NCBI GenBank assembly: GCA_016201065.1
Contig: JACQDL010000031.1
Span: 142,580-206,579 of the forward strand
Length of the DNA: 64,000 bases
From: Actinomycetota bacterium
Lineage (GTDB): Bacteria > Actinomycetota > Actinomycetes > Mycobacteriales > JACQDL01
Reading direction: 5' to 3'
Below are positions 21,951 through 31,756 of this stretch, in pieces; positions within the stretch are counted from its first letter, which is position 1, and the number at the start of each line of letters is the position of its first letter. A program made the translations under genes and the position numbers. The notes under the pieces were generated by a model. The model was not told where the DNA came from. It worked only from the letters and a program-made list of their open reading frames with translations, and did no database searches.

Positions 21951-23014
21951 GCCCGTGGACGATCGAGCCGGTGACGCTGCAACGCGGCGGACCGGTCATC
22001 GTCCCCCGCCAGCACGCACCCCTGGCCCGCGCGCTGCCCTTCCGGCGCGCGGCCGGGGAACTCCCCTACTACACCGGCGGCGCGGGCGTCATCGGCCAAC
22101 GCGGCTGGTCGGTGGCCCTCGGCGACCGTGGCCTCGGAGATGTCCTGCTCGCGCTCGGACTCGTTCAGGCCCTCGCCGACGGGACGGGTCGTGACGCCGA
22201 ACTCCACTACGAGGGACCACGCCCACGCCTGATGCAACGCTGCCGGCTGCCGTTGAGCACGAGCCACACCGAAGGCCCGCACACCGTCTGCACCGTGCAC
22301 GGCAAGGGGTTCACCTTCCACGCGATCCCCGAACGACCCCAAGCGTTGTTGGACATCCTGGACGACGAACTCGTCGAGGTCCACGCCGCTCTGCCGATGC
22401 GGTACTACCTCGCCGCGGAACAGGCCCTCGGCGTCCGGCTCCCTGCCGACCGCGCGCCGCTCCCGACCTTCAGATCAAGTGAGCAGGCACGACGGTTCCA
22501 CGTCGTGTTCGTCTCGGCAACCAGTTGGCCAAGCCGGAAGGACTACGGCGCAAGCGGTTTCGCCCGCATCGCGGCCGTCGTCGCCCAGCGTTTCCCGGCG
22601 CCGTGGACGTTTACCTTGATCACCAGTAGCGATGCCGAGGCGATGACCTTCGACGGCATCGAGGTTCTGGCCGGGCTGGATGCCGTGGACTGCCTGGACG
22701 TGGTCGCGTCGGCCGAGGTCGTGATCGGCAACGACACGGGTTTGACCCATCTGGCCGCGCTCACCGAACGCCCGGACGGAACCGGCCCGCACGTCATCGG
22801 GCTCTACGGTCGCCACGCCCATACCAAGTGGACCACCGGGACCGCACGTCACCACGCCATCGCCACCACGTTCTCCCAGATGTTGGCCCTCGCCGACCGC
22901 TGCCCGGTGCGCGACCAACTGGACGACGCGCTGTGGTCACAGTCGGCGAGTCTCGCCGACATCCCGGCCGAGCTCATCGCCGAGTTCGCGAACGACCTCG
23001 CCGGTTGGTGGTGA
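21947..23014 (+). CDS. Glycosyltransferase family 9 (heptosyltransferase-like)
   Basis: RGLGDVLLALGLVQAL; VVASAEVVIGNDTGLTHLAALTERP. Confidence 0.75.
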   Translation: MSPWTIEPVTLQRGGPVIVPRQHAPLARALPFRRAAGELPYYTGGAGVIGQRGWSVALGDRGLGDVLLALGLVQALADGTGRDAELHYEGPRPRLMQRCRLPLSTSHTEGPHTVCTVHGKGFTFHAIPERPQALLDILDDELVEVHAALPMRYYLAAEQALGVRLPADRAPLPTFRSSEQARRFHVVFVSATSWPSRKDYGASGFARIAAVVAQRFPAPWTFTLITSSDAEAMTFDGIEVLAGLDAVDCLDVVASAEVVIGNDTGLTHLAALTERPDGTGPHVIGLYGRHAHTKWTTGTARHHAIATTFSQMLALADRCPVRDQLDDALWSQSASLADIPAELIAEFANDLAGWW

Positions 23015-23020
23015 CTGCCC

Positions 23021-24157
23021 ATGCTGAGGATCACCAACCACCGACGCTTCACGGCCAACCACACCTGGTACGTCGACTGGGCCGAACACGCGCTGTTCGT
23101 CAAGGCCAACCCGAACCGTGACGAAGCCAACGCCGAATGCGCAGGACACGCCCGCATCCGCGAGTCCTACCCCGTATCGAGGCTGCGGGGCGCGCGACGG
23201 ATTGCCCGCTGGACAGTGCTCGCCTACGACCGGTGGCCGCACCTCGGCAACGACAGCGGACTGCTGCTCGACGAGATCACCCACGCCGACCTCACGGGCG
23301 ACTTGGCGCGACTCGACACCTGCCTGACCGCCGTGTTCCGCCACTACCAGCACGTCATCGGCAGCACCCTTCAGCCCACGACCAACGGGGAGACGATCAG
23401 CAAGCTCTACGGCGACCGCGCCGCTCCCGACGGCCGTCTCGACCAGTACTACAGACCCAACGCACCGTGGCCGATCACCCATGGAACCCGGAGAGTCCGC
23501 CCACAGGATCTGGCAGACATACGACTGGTCGTCAACGGCCGCGAGCACGCCGTTGACTTCGCCGAACTGATGACCGGGCTGCGGGTCCACTTCGCCCGCC
23601 ACAGCCCGGTCTGGGCGGCCATCACCCAGGGCGATCCCACCGACATCAACATCGGCTGGTCACCCACAGGCGGACCGGTGTGGTTCGACTACGACACCGG
23701 AGGACTCAACGCCCTACCCGGCGAGTTTGCATGTTTCCTGCTCTACCAACGCCTCCACGGCGCGTGGCTCACCCCGCACTACAACCGCGCCGCGTTCGGC
23801 GATCACCCTTCCGCGCTCGCCCCGGCGACCCTCGCCGATCCCGTCGCCCACGTTGAGGACGCTCGCTCGTCGCTGGTGATCGACTATCGGCACACACCCA
23901 GCCCGGCCCGCCGACATGTCCTGCGCCGCTACCTCGACGAGATCGTCCGGCCCATCGCGCGCCATCTCGGCATCGATGACCTGATGGCGTGGCTGCGTCC
24001 CTACCTGGTGATGCGGCTGCTCGCCGTCTACCACCTCGCCGACCTCGAACCCCGCGACACCGCCCTGTCGCTGGCCCTACTCGCCCAAGCACTGCACCCG
24101 GACACCACGCTGCCGCACTTCCTCGCCCTCACACCAGCAGATGCGGAGGTCAACTGA
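23021..24157 (+). CDS. Phosphotransferase-like hypothetical protein
   Basis: ALFVKANPNRDEANAECAG... and WFDYDTGGLNALPGEFACFLLYQRL resemble APH-type kinases. Confidence 0.45.
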   Translation: MLRITNHRRFTANHTWYVDWAEHALFVKANPNRDEANAECAGHARIRESYPVSRLRGARRIARWTVLAYDRWPHLGNDSGLLLDEITHADLTGDLARLDTCLTAVFRHYQHVIGSTLQPTTNGETISKLYGDRAAPDGRLDQYYRPNAPWPITHGTRRVRPQDLADIRLVVNGREHAVDFAELMTGLRVHFARHSPVWAAITQGDPTDINIGWSPTGGPVWFDYDTGGLNALPGEFACFLLYQRLHGAWLTPHYNRAAFGDHPSALAPATLADPVAHVEDARSSLVIDYRHTPSPARRHVLRRYLDEIVRPIARHLGIDDLMAWLRPYLVMRLLAVYHLADLEPRDTALSLALLAQALHPDTTLPHFLALTPADAEVN

Positions 24158-24159
24158 CC

Positions 24160-24906
24160 GTGACGCGTCCCGTCGCCATCGTCACCGGAGCCGGTTCTGG
24201 CATCGGCGCGGCGATCGCCGCGCGCCTCGCCGACCGCTACGACCTCATCCTCACCCACCTCCACGACGACCCGGATCTGCACACTGCGCTCGCCACGGTC
24301 GAACAACGCGGTGCTGCGACAGCGGCGATCACAGGCGATCTCACCGATCCGATGACGATCGACACGCTCGCACATGAGGTCCAGCACGCCGCCGACCGGC
24401 TCGAAGTCCTCGTGTCCAACGCCGGTGCCTATCCGCGTATCCCCTGGACCAGCCTCGACCTGGACACCTTCCGCGCGCAGATCGAGGTCAATCTCGTCAC
24501 TCACGCGGCTTGTGCCCAGCTCGTCACGCCGTCCCTCACGGCGCGCGGCCACGGCCGCATCATCACCGTGTCCTCGGTACTCACCCAACTCGGCCGCGTC
24601 GACCTTGCCGCCTACATCGCGGCCAAGAGCGGTCTGGAAGGACTCGTGCGCGCCCTGGCCCGAGAACTCGGACCACACGGCATCACCGTCAACTGCGTCC
24701 GCGCGGGCTCTATCGAAGTACCCGCCGAACACGCCGTCGTCCCCGACCACGACGCGATGAACACCCGACAACTCGACCGGCAATGTGTCAAGCGCCGGGG
24801 GCACCCCGACGACATCGCCGCCGCCGTCGACTTCCTCGCCTCCCGCGACGCGGGGTTCATCACCGGCCAATGCCTCACCATCGACGGGGGCTGGTGCATG
24901 ACATGA
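24160..24906 (+). CDS. SDR family oxidoreductase
   Basis: VTGAGSGIGAAIAARLA, LVSNAGAYP, YIAAKSGLEGLVRALARELGPHGITVN, ITGQCLTIDGGW. Confidence 0.92.
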   Translation: MTRPVAIVTGAGSGIGAAIAARLADRYDLILTHLHDDPDLHTALATVEQRGAATAAITGDLTDPMTIDTLAHEVQHAADRLEVLVSNAGAYPRIPWTSLDLDTFRAQIEVNLVTHAACAQLVTPSLTARGHGRIITVSSVLTQLGRVDLAAYIAAKSGLEGLVRALARELGPHGITVNCVRAGSIEVPAEHAVVPDHDAMNTRQLDRQCVKRRGHPDDIAAAVDFLASRDAGFITGQCLTIDGGWCMT

Positions 24907-25499
24907 CCCCCGCCGCGCTCTGGATGCGCCACGGCACCTGCGACGACGGGCTCTGCCGCCCCGGCGCCCACGCCCGTCCCGGCAGCCCACTCACCATCGC
25001 AGGCATTGTCGAAGCCGACCTGACCGCCCGCGAACTGAAAAAGTATCGCTGGCAACCAGCGCTCGTAGCGCCCAGCCCACTGCGGCGGGCCCGACAAACC
25101 GCCACCATCGCCGCCAGCGCGCTGGACACCCGAATCGCCGAACCGATCAGCGCGTTCGCCGAATGGCGAGCCCCGCACTACGTCCTGGGCCTCGCCCCCA
25201 GCCAATACCCACCCGACTACACCACTTGGCGGCAACAGCGCGCTGACAACCCGGACAGCGCCCTGCCCGGAGGGGAAAGCCTCCGCGCGTTCACCGAACG
25301 CGCACTCGAAGCCGCAACCATCGCCGGTGACCTCGCCACCGAGCACGGCCCGGTGCTGATCGTGTCCCACCGGCTGCTCATCGGCGCCGTCGCCGCCCTG
25401 CACCACGGCTACCGCCACCCCGCCGACATCTTCGACTACGCCAGCGACTTCCGCCTCGCCCCCGCCCAGCTGTGGGCACCGCCCAGGGAGCCCACGTGA
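24903..25499 (+). CDS. Histidine phosphatase family protein
   Basis: LWMRHGTCDDG...SPLRRARQTA...LPGGESLRAFTERAL...PVLIVSH; ATGA overlap with SDR. Confidence 0.8.
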   Translation: MTPAALWMRHGTCDDGLCRPGAHARPGSPLTIAGIVEADLTARELKKYRWQPALVAPSPLRRARQTATIAASALDTRIAEPISAFAEWRAPHYVLGLAPSQYPPDYTTWRQQRADNPDSALPGGESLRAFTERALEAATIAGDLATEHGPVLIVSHRLLIGAVAALHHGYRHPADIFDYASDFRLAPAQLWAPPREPT

Positions 25500-26263
25500 T
25501 CAACGATCAAGCCGACGACCGGATCTTGCCGTACGAATCGGACCACGAGCGAACCGTCCGCCACCGCCTCGCCGACCTGCTGGCCGACACCCCCATCCCG
25601 CACGAGGAACTGGTTGACAACTTGGCCCTGTACCTGCGCAGGCAGCCGCTGACCGACCTGCTCTCCCTGGACGAGCTCTACCGGATGATCCTCGACGTGC
25701 CTGGAGTGATCATGGAGTTCGGCGTGCACCGCGGACGCCACCTCGCCGCGCTCACCGCACTGCGCGGCGTGCACGAGCCGTACAACCCGCACCGCCGGAT
25801 CATCGGCTTCGACACCTTCACCGGCTTCCCCGACGTCACCGACATCGACACGACGAGCCCCAGCGCCGTCACCGGCCGGTTCGCCCTCACCGACGGCTAC
25901 CCACAGCACCTGCGCGACGTACTCGACGCCCACGAGCAGGGCGAACACCTCGGCCACATCCGGCGCACCCTGATCGTCCAAGGCGACGTGCGCGAAACTC
26001 TCCCGCGCTACCTGACGGACAACCGACACACCATCATCGCCCTGGCCTACTTCGACCTCGACCTCTACGAACCCACCCGCGACACCATCGACGCCATCCG
26101 GCCGTACCTCACCAAGGGCAGTGTGCTCGCCTTCGACGAACTCGCCCACGCCAAGTGGCCAGGTGAAACCGCAGCCCTGCGCGACACCCTCGGCACCGGC
26201 CACGGCACGCTGCGCACGCTGCCCGGCCGCGCCACGCCAACGTACCTGCGGTGGGGCACGTAG
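25496..26263 (+). CDS. TylF/MycF-like O-methyltransferase
   Basis: GVIMEFGVHRGRHLAALTAL, RIIGFDTFTGFPDV, ALAYFDLDLYEPTRDTIDAIRPYLTKGSVLAFDEL. Confidence 0.8.
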   Translation: MINDQADDRILPYESDHERTVRHRLADLLADTPIPHEELVDNLALYLRRQPLTDLLSLDELYRMILDVPGVIMEFGVHRGRHLAALTALRGVHEPYNPHRRIIGFDTFTGFPDVTDIDTTSPSAVTGRFALTDGYPQHLRDVLDAHEQGEHLGHIRRTLIVQGDVRETLPRYLTDNRHTIIALAYFDLDLYEPTRDTIDAIRPYLTKGSVLAFDELAHAKWPGETAALRDTLGTGHGTLRTLPGRATPTYLRWGT

Positions 26264-26270
26264 CCGCAGC

Positions 26271-26747
26271 TCAGCCGACCGCGCCCGCCTCGACCAGCAG
26301 AGCCCCCCGATTGGCCAGGATGAACTCCTTCAACGCGGTCGGCTTCAAGTCGATCGACGCGAGATCGTCTCCCCGAAGGTCAACCCGGTCCAGGTCATAT
26401 CCGCCGCGCGACGGGTCGCTGAACTCCGGGCCGCTCCGGGCCGACTCGTCCAGGCTGGCCAGCCGCGCCACAAAGAAATGCTGCACAGCGACCCCACCGT
26501 CCGACGGCGAGCTGAACAGGAACACCTGCGAGGCATCCGTGGCCTTCGCACCCAGTTCCTCCGCCAACTCCCGGTACAGAGCCACCTCCACCGAGGCGTC
26601 AGTGTCCTCGACACCGCCACCGGGGGCGGTCCAGTACGGCTCCTGCCCCGGCTTGGTCCGCTTAATCAACACCAACCGGCCGAGATCGTCGATCAAGATC
26701 GCCCGGGCTGCACGCCGTCCCACTGCCACCGTCAACTGATCCGTCAC
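26271..26747 (-). CDS. NUDIX hydrolase
   Basis: Nudix box GGGVEDTDASVEVALYRELAEELG. Confidence 0.9.
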   Translation of the reverse strand: MTDQLTVAVGRRAARAILIDDLGRLVLIKRTKPGQEPYWTAPGGGVEDTDASVEVALYRELAEELGAKATDASQVFLFSSPSDGGVAVQHFFVARLASLDESARSGPEFSDPSRGGYDLDRVDLRGDDLASIDLKPTALKEFILANRGALLVEAGAVG

Positions 26748-26840
26748 GTCACAAGCTTACGGCCCGCCGATTCGCCACAATCACGGCAGCCGCTTGATCG
26801 GCGACCGTCCATCACAGCCGAAAGAAGCGGCGGTGCCCCG

Positions 26841-27434
26841 CTACTTGCTGCGGTAGGGCTTGTAGGGCAGCACGCGCGGTTCGCGGGGCGGCGCGACGAG
26901 GTTGTCGCCTGGCCAGAAGGGGCCTTCCGCGGAGAACCGCCGCACATGGCCGGCCAGCTCGTCCAGGTGCTCTCGCCGCTCGACCGGGCCGGCCTGGGAG
27001 CAGGAGCCGTCCGGGTGGTACATCTCGTGCACGGTGGTCGGGCCACCACCCACCAGGACGGCCGCGAGCTGCGGCAGGCCCACCGGCATCGCGTCGCAGC
27101 CCTGGTGACGGGCGATGTCCACTACCGCGTCGATGGCCCGTTCCCAGTCGGCGACCTGCGGCCACAAATGCCCGCCGCCCAACTCGAAGGTCAACGTGGA
27201 CAGCGGCACCACCTCGCCAGGTGTGCGGCCGGGAAACTCGGTCAGGCACCGGTACATCCGGCCACCGTCCGGCTGCGGCACCGCCGGGTGCAGCAAGGTC
27301 AGGGCGTGCACGATCGTCGTGTTGATCGGCACCGGGTGTTGCGGCGACTGGTACAGCTTGTGTACAGCGAGCAGATAGACGTCCTGGACCGTCACATGCT
27401 CCCCTTCCATCGCGGCTGAGGTGGGGCCGACCAT
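26841..27434 (-). CDS. Hypothetical protein
   Basis: ATGA-coupled to upstream ORF. Confidence 0.55.
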   Translation of the reverse strand: MVGPTSAAMEGEHVTVQDVYLLAVHKLYQSPQHPVPINTTIVHALTLLHPAVPQPDGGRMYRCLTEFPGRTPGEVVPLSTLTFELGGGHLWPQVADWERAIDAVVDIARHQGCDAMPVGLPQLAAVLVGGGPTTVHEMYHPDGSCSQAGPVERREHLDELAGHVRRFSAEGPFWPGDNLVAPPREPRVLPYKPYRSK

Positions 27435-27685
27435 CAGGCGTACGGCTCTACGGAAATGTTGTACACGTGCCCTCGCCAGGACCGATCCACTGGCAGGACG
27501 CGGACGGCATACTTTTCGGTGGGCACGCCCAGCTCGTTCGCGCGGGCGAGCAGCGCGCGGATATCGCCCAAGGTCAGCACGTGTGCCGACAGTCGACGGC
27601 TCATCCGGATCGCGGCCGTGGCGGTAGGAGGCGTACGCCGCGACCAGCGTGGTGCAGGCGCACCGCACCCACAGTAAGCGGTCAC
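27434..27685 (-). CDS. Hypothetical protein
   Basis: IRALLARANELGVPTEKYAVRVLPVDRSWRGHVYNISVEPYA; overlaps following gene. Confidence 0.5.
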   Translation of the reverse strand: MTAYCGCGAPAPRWSRRTPPTATAAIRMSRRLSAHVLTLGDIRALLARANELGVPTEKYAVRVLPVDRSWRGHVYNISVEPYA

Positions 27686-27709
27686 GCCGGTCCGGGGTTG
27701 CCGTGGCGC

Positions 27710-28100
27710 TCACCGCAGCACACCTCCCGCCGCGCGTCGTCCGGGCCACCAGCGGCGGGTGTTGTCGGAGATCGCCCACACCACCCGGAACCCGGGCGCC
27801 GGAGCGGTCAGGCACGCCTCGACCAGGTGGGCCGCGTCCGGGGGCGCCAGCCAGGTCGCCAACGCCCGGGTATCGGGAGGCACCGGTGTGCAGGTGCCAA
27901 TCCGGAGTGCGATCACGTCCACGCCGTGGCGGTGGCGGTAGAGCGCTCCGCGTGCCTCACCGGCGGCTTTACTCCAGCCCGCCGGTCACGTCGTGATCGC
28001 CACGAGGTCGACCAGCCGCACCTGCCAGTCGGGGCGGCGCAGCAACGGCCGCAGCAGGCGCCCCATCAGGCCGGCCGCGCCGGTCACCAGCAGCCGGTGG
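27710..28100 (-). pseudogene. Decayed NAD-dependent epimerase/dehydratase (middle deleted)
   Basis: N-part RLLVTGAAGLMGRLLRPLLRRPDWQVRLVDLVAITT* then in frame AGWSKAAGEARGALYRHRHGVDVIALRIGTCTPVPPDTRALATWLAPPDAAHLVEACL. Confidence 0.65.
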
Positions 28101-28610
28101 TGGTTCTGGCGGTCGGGGTGGCCCACCCAGAAGCGAACATGACCACGGCGGCCCCAGCCGGGCCGGCGCCACCACGCCGGGTAACCAAACAACGACACCC
28201 CGCGCCCGACATGGGTTCGTGCCGCAGACGAGCCGGGATGGACCGCCGCCACCCAACACCAATGCCGGGTGAGTCAACAACCCCGGTTGGCACCACTGAG
28301 TTACACAACAGTCACACCGTGTGCCGCAATGGTGTGCACCGGGTGGGTTCCACGGTCCACGCGGCGCCGGGCACCCCTCGCCCAACCACATGTGGTCGGT
28401 TTCGCCGGGGCAGATCAGCGCGTTCCCGCTGGCGATGGTCGCCCGAGCCCGCCTGCCGGGTCGTGTCGTTCGGCGCGGTGCCCCGCCGGGTGAGCCTGAC
28501 CTGCCCTGGGCCCGTACCGCACCCCGGCCGCATCCCCGGCCCAACCCCGGCGCGGGGTGGCCGGGTCCAGGCCACCCCAGATCCACCCAACAGCCCAGCC
28601 AGGAGGCGTC

Positions 28611-29597
28611 ATGCCTGCACATCCCGACACCCGACAGTCCCCAGGGGACCTCCCTCTACCGGGGGGATCGCCTACCGCGGTGACGCGGGTACTCCACCCC
28701 GATCATCGGCCTCGCGGTACGTCGGCCACCCCCACTCTGTTGGAGGTCTCCCACCGGTTGCGGCCCCGTGACTACACCCTCGCGTCGCTGCTGGCCGAAC
28801 ACACAACCCTGACTACGGAGCAGATCACGATGATCTTGTTCACCAGCCCCACGACCTGCCGGCACCGCCTGCACGCCCTGCGCGGGATCGGATTCGTGGA
28901 CCGGTTCATCCGGCGGCGCCCCGGCGCCGGCAGCCCGGTGTGCTGGGTCAGTGGGCCGTTGGCTGCCCGCTACTCGGCGCTGGCGGCCGGGGAACCACCA
29001 CCGACGGCGAGGATCGTGCGGGAACGCCAGGACCGCGTTTACGCCACCCCCCTGCTGGAGCACCTGCTGGCGGTCAACGGGTTCTTCGCCGCGCTGCTCG
29101 CCCACGCCCGCCAGGATCCCGGCACCAGGCTGCAACGGTGGTGGTCCGAGCGCACCACCAGTGCCGCGTTCGGCCGCCGCATCCACCCCGACGGGCACGG
29201 TGTGTGGGTCGAGAACGGCACCAGTGTCGGGTTCCATCTGGAGTTGGACCGGGGGACCGAACCATTGGCGCGGCTGGGTGACAAGTTGGCCCCGCACCGG
29301 CGGTTGCACGCCGACGGGGGTGTCGCCTACCCGGTGCTGTTCGTGCTGCCCAACCGGACCCGGGAGCAGAACCTTCACCGCCGCCTGGCGACCCACCCCG
29401 AGCCGGGCGTCATCGTCGCGACGACCTCCCCGGAGGCCGGAGGTGATCCCGCCGGGCCGGTGTGGCGGATCGCCGGCAACGGCCGGCACCGGCTGCGTCT
29501 GGCGGACCTGCCCGCCGGCCACGGGCACCCCTCACCCCTGAACCCTGGGCCTCCTGAACCCGACCACGACCCCCTGTGGTTGCTTACCGCCGGCTAG
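28611..29597 (+). CDS. Replication-relaxation family protein
   Basis: LRPRDYTLASLLAEHTTLTTEQITMILFTSPTTCRHRLHALRGIGFVDRF wHTH plus LADGGVAYPVLF-type domain. Confidence 0.75.
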   Translation: MPAHPDTRQSPGDLPLPGGSPTAVTRVLHPDHRPRGTSATPTLLEVSHRLRPRDYTLASLLAEHTTLTTEQITMILFTSPTTCRHRLHALRGIGFVDRFIRRRPGAGSPVCWVSGPLAARYSALAAGEPPPTARIVRERQDRVYATPLLEHLLAVNGFFAALLAHARQDPGTRLQRWWSERTTSAAFGRRIHPDGHGVWVENGTSVGFHLELDRGTEPLARLGDKLAPHRRLHADGGVAYPVLFVLPNRTREQNLHRRLATHPEPGVIVATTSPEAGGDPAGPVWRIAGNGRHRLRLADLPAGHGHPSPLNPGPPEPDHDPLWLLTAG

Positions 29598-30099
29598 GCG
29601 CCACCCAGCCCGCATCCGGTTCAACCAACCCGGGTCGGGTCGAGCGACCCACCTCACCCTGAAGCGACTCCACCACGGCACCCAACAGGGCGCTGAGGAC
29701 ACCCACCATGGACCCGACGCGCCCGACACCCCGGCCCGGCGTGGCCGTTCGGCTGCGGCCCACCACCCAACAGGCCAGCTCACCGCCATGATCATCATGT
29801 TGGGGTGGGGTGTTGGGTGGGCCGGTTACGGTGAAACCTCACTTTTTGACACCACCCACGCACCACCCGGGCCCAGCCGCCCACGACCGCGGTCGCACCC
29901 GCCCACCCGCCCTTTGTGGCCGGTCGGCCTGCCCCGCCCGTCGGCGACCCGCCCACCCGTAGCACCCAGGCCGCGTGTGTCCCTTCCGCCGGCCTGTGCG
30001 GACCCGCCCGCATTCCGTACGGCCGATCCGGCCACGCCTTCGCACCGCCGCGCACCCACGCACCCACGCACCCGCACTTGACCGTCAGGAGGTTCGACC
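29598..30099. promoter_or_regulatory. ~500-bp noncoding region with ACCCAACAG boxes
   Basis: ACCCAACAG at 29680-29688 and 29765-29773, TGTTGGGT at 29811-29818. Confidence 0.45.
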
Positions 30100-30780
30100 A
30101 TGCCCACCACCGCTGTGGTCCTCGTCTGCCTGCCCCCGGACACCCCCACCACCGAGCTGACCGCCACCGCCATCCACCGGCTCACCAACACCCCCCATGT
30201 CGGTATCGACACGGTCGGGCACTTCACCCCCCGCAGCCGGTTGCGATGCTGGCGTCCCCGCACCGGGTTGCTTCCCGGTGACCGTGGCGTCACCGCGGGT
30301 GGCCCTCTCCGGTTGCTGGACCTGCACACGATGCAGGAAACCGCACGCGTGGCCGCCGCCACCCGGTGGTCGGTCTGGAACCGTGTCGTGGCCGGTACCC
30401 CCACCGCCCAACCGTCCTGGGTCTTCAGCGACCGGCACCACACCGACCCGAAGCGCTACAGCCGGGACCGGGCCCACCGGGACTACCTGTCCCAACCCCG
30501 GATCGCGGCGATGCGCACCTACAACACCCTGCCCGAGAAGGTCACCGTCCTGCCGTTGGGTGACCTGGAGGCATTCCAGGCCGGTGCCGGCACCTACACC
30601 AACCTGGGGGTGTTGGCGGCGGTCCCCACCGACGCGATGGTCACCCCCGATGGGGGCTACCTCGCCCCGACCTCCACCCGGTTGGCCGACCATCTGACCT
30701 ACCTGGAGGCCAGCCACGGGCAGCTGCGGCGGCTGGAGGGCCGCGACCACCTCATCGCGGTGGCCACCACCCTCCCGTGA
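30100..30780 (+). CDS. Hypothetical protein
   Basis: Good coding character; N-term VVLVCLPPDTPTTEL shared with 40786-41730 product. Confidence 0.65.
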   Translation: MPTTAVVLVCLPPDTPTTELTATAIHRLTNTPHVGIDTVGHFTPRSRLRCWRPRTGLLPGDRGVTAGGPLRLLDLHTMQETARVAAATRWSVWNRVVAGTPTAQPSWVFSDRHHTDPKRYSRDRAHRDYLSQPRIAAMRTYNTLPEKVTVLPLGDLEAFQAGAGTYTNLGVLAAVPTDAMVTPDGGYLAPTSTRLADHLTYLEASHGQLRRLEGRDHLIAVATTLP

Positions 30781-30797
30781 CCCACACCCCCGCCCAC

Positions 30798-30832
30798 AGA
30801 TGGGTGAACCGGGATCACCGGTTCACCCATCT
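30798..30832 (+). terminator. Perfect 15-bp-stem hairpin, 5-nt loop (AGATGGGTGAACCGG-GATCA-CCGGTTCACCCATCT)
   Basis: Perfect inverted repeat 17 nt after stop of preceding gene. Confidence 0.7.
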
Positions 30833-30933
30833 CGCGCTGCCCGCACCACCTCCACGCCCGCCATGGGCCGGCACGCCAGCCGGGCGGAGGCAACCCGACC
30901 CCACCCGTTTCCCACCACAGGAGGAGGCCACCC

Positions 30934-31722
30934 ATGCCCCACACCCTGCCGCCACCCGTGCGCGAATCCCGCCGGCGGTGGCCCACCGTGGCGCTGATCC
31001 TCGGCGTCGGACTGGTGCCGTTGCTGATCGCACCCCTGCCGTTGCTGGTCACCATCGGCATGCTCACACCCTGGGTGCTCCTGCTGCTCGCGGTGCGTCA
31101 CAGCCACCGGACCCGGGTCGTTCTCGCCCGCGCGACGCGGCGGGTCGAGCAACTGCGGGCCGAGCTCGCGGTCGCCCTCACCGACCCGGTCACCGGGCTA
31201 CCGGTGCGTCGCCCCGCCGAGACGCACCTGGATCGGGCCACCGGGTTGGTGAGCGTCGCCGTCGTTGATGTTGACGACCTGCGTGGGGTGAACAACACCC
31301 ACGGCCACCTGGTCGGTGACGCCTACCTCGCCGGCATCGCCGACCGGTTGAGCACCCTGACCGCCACCGACCCGCCAGGTGCTGGTCTGGTCGCGCGGCT
31401 GGGGGGTGATGAGTTCGTGGTGATCACCCGCCGCGATCCCCAGGACCTGGCCGCCGCGCTGCGCGCGCTGACCTGGCCACGGTTGTGCCTCGGCGACCGG
31501 GAGTTGCCGGTGCGTTTCAGCGCCGGCATCTGCCAGCTACCCGGTGGGGACGCCCACACCGGGTTCGGCCGCGCCGACCTGGCCATGTACACCGCGAAAC
31601 GCGGTGGTGGTGGCGTCGCCGTCTACGACCCCGACCGGGACGGGTCACCGCACCCCCCTGGTGTCCGCCCCACCCACCGGACCCGCGACCGCGGGACCGA
31701 CCACGGCGAGGTCATCCGGTGA
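30934..31722 (+). CDS. GGDEF-domain diguanylate cyclase-like protein with two N-terminal TM segments
   Basis: DPVTGLPVRRPAE, VDVDDLRGVNNTHGHLVGD, ARLGGDEFVVI. Confidence 0.85.
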   Translation: MPHTLPPPVRESRRRWPTVALILGVGLVPLLIAPLPLLVTIGMLTPWVLLLLAVRHSHRTRVVLARATRRVEQLRAELAVALTDPVTGLPVRRPAETHLDRATGLVSVAVVDVDDLRGVNNTHGHLVGDAYLAGIADRLSTLTATDPPGAGLVARLGGDEFVVITRRDPQDLAAALRALTWPRLCLGDRELPVRFSAGICQLPGGDAHTGFGRADLAMYTAKRGGGGVAVYDPDRDGSPHPPGVRPTHRTRDRGTDHGEVIR

Positions 31723-31756
31723 TCCACACCATCCCCCGCCGTTCCGGGAGGTCCTC

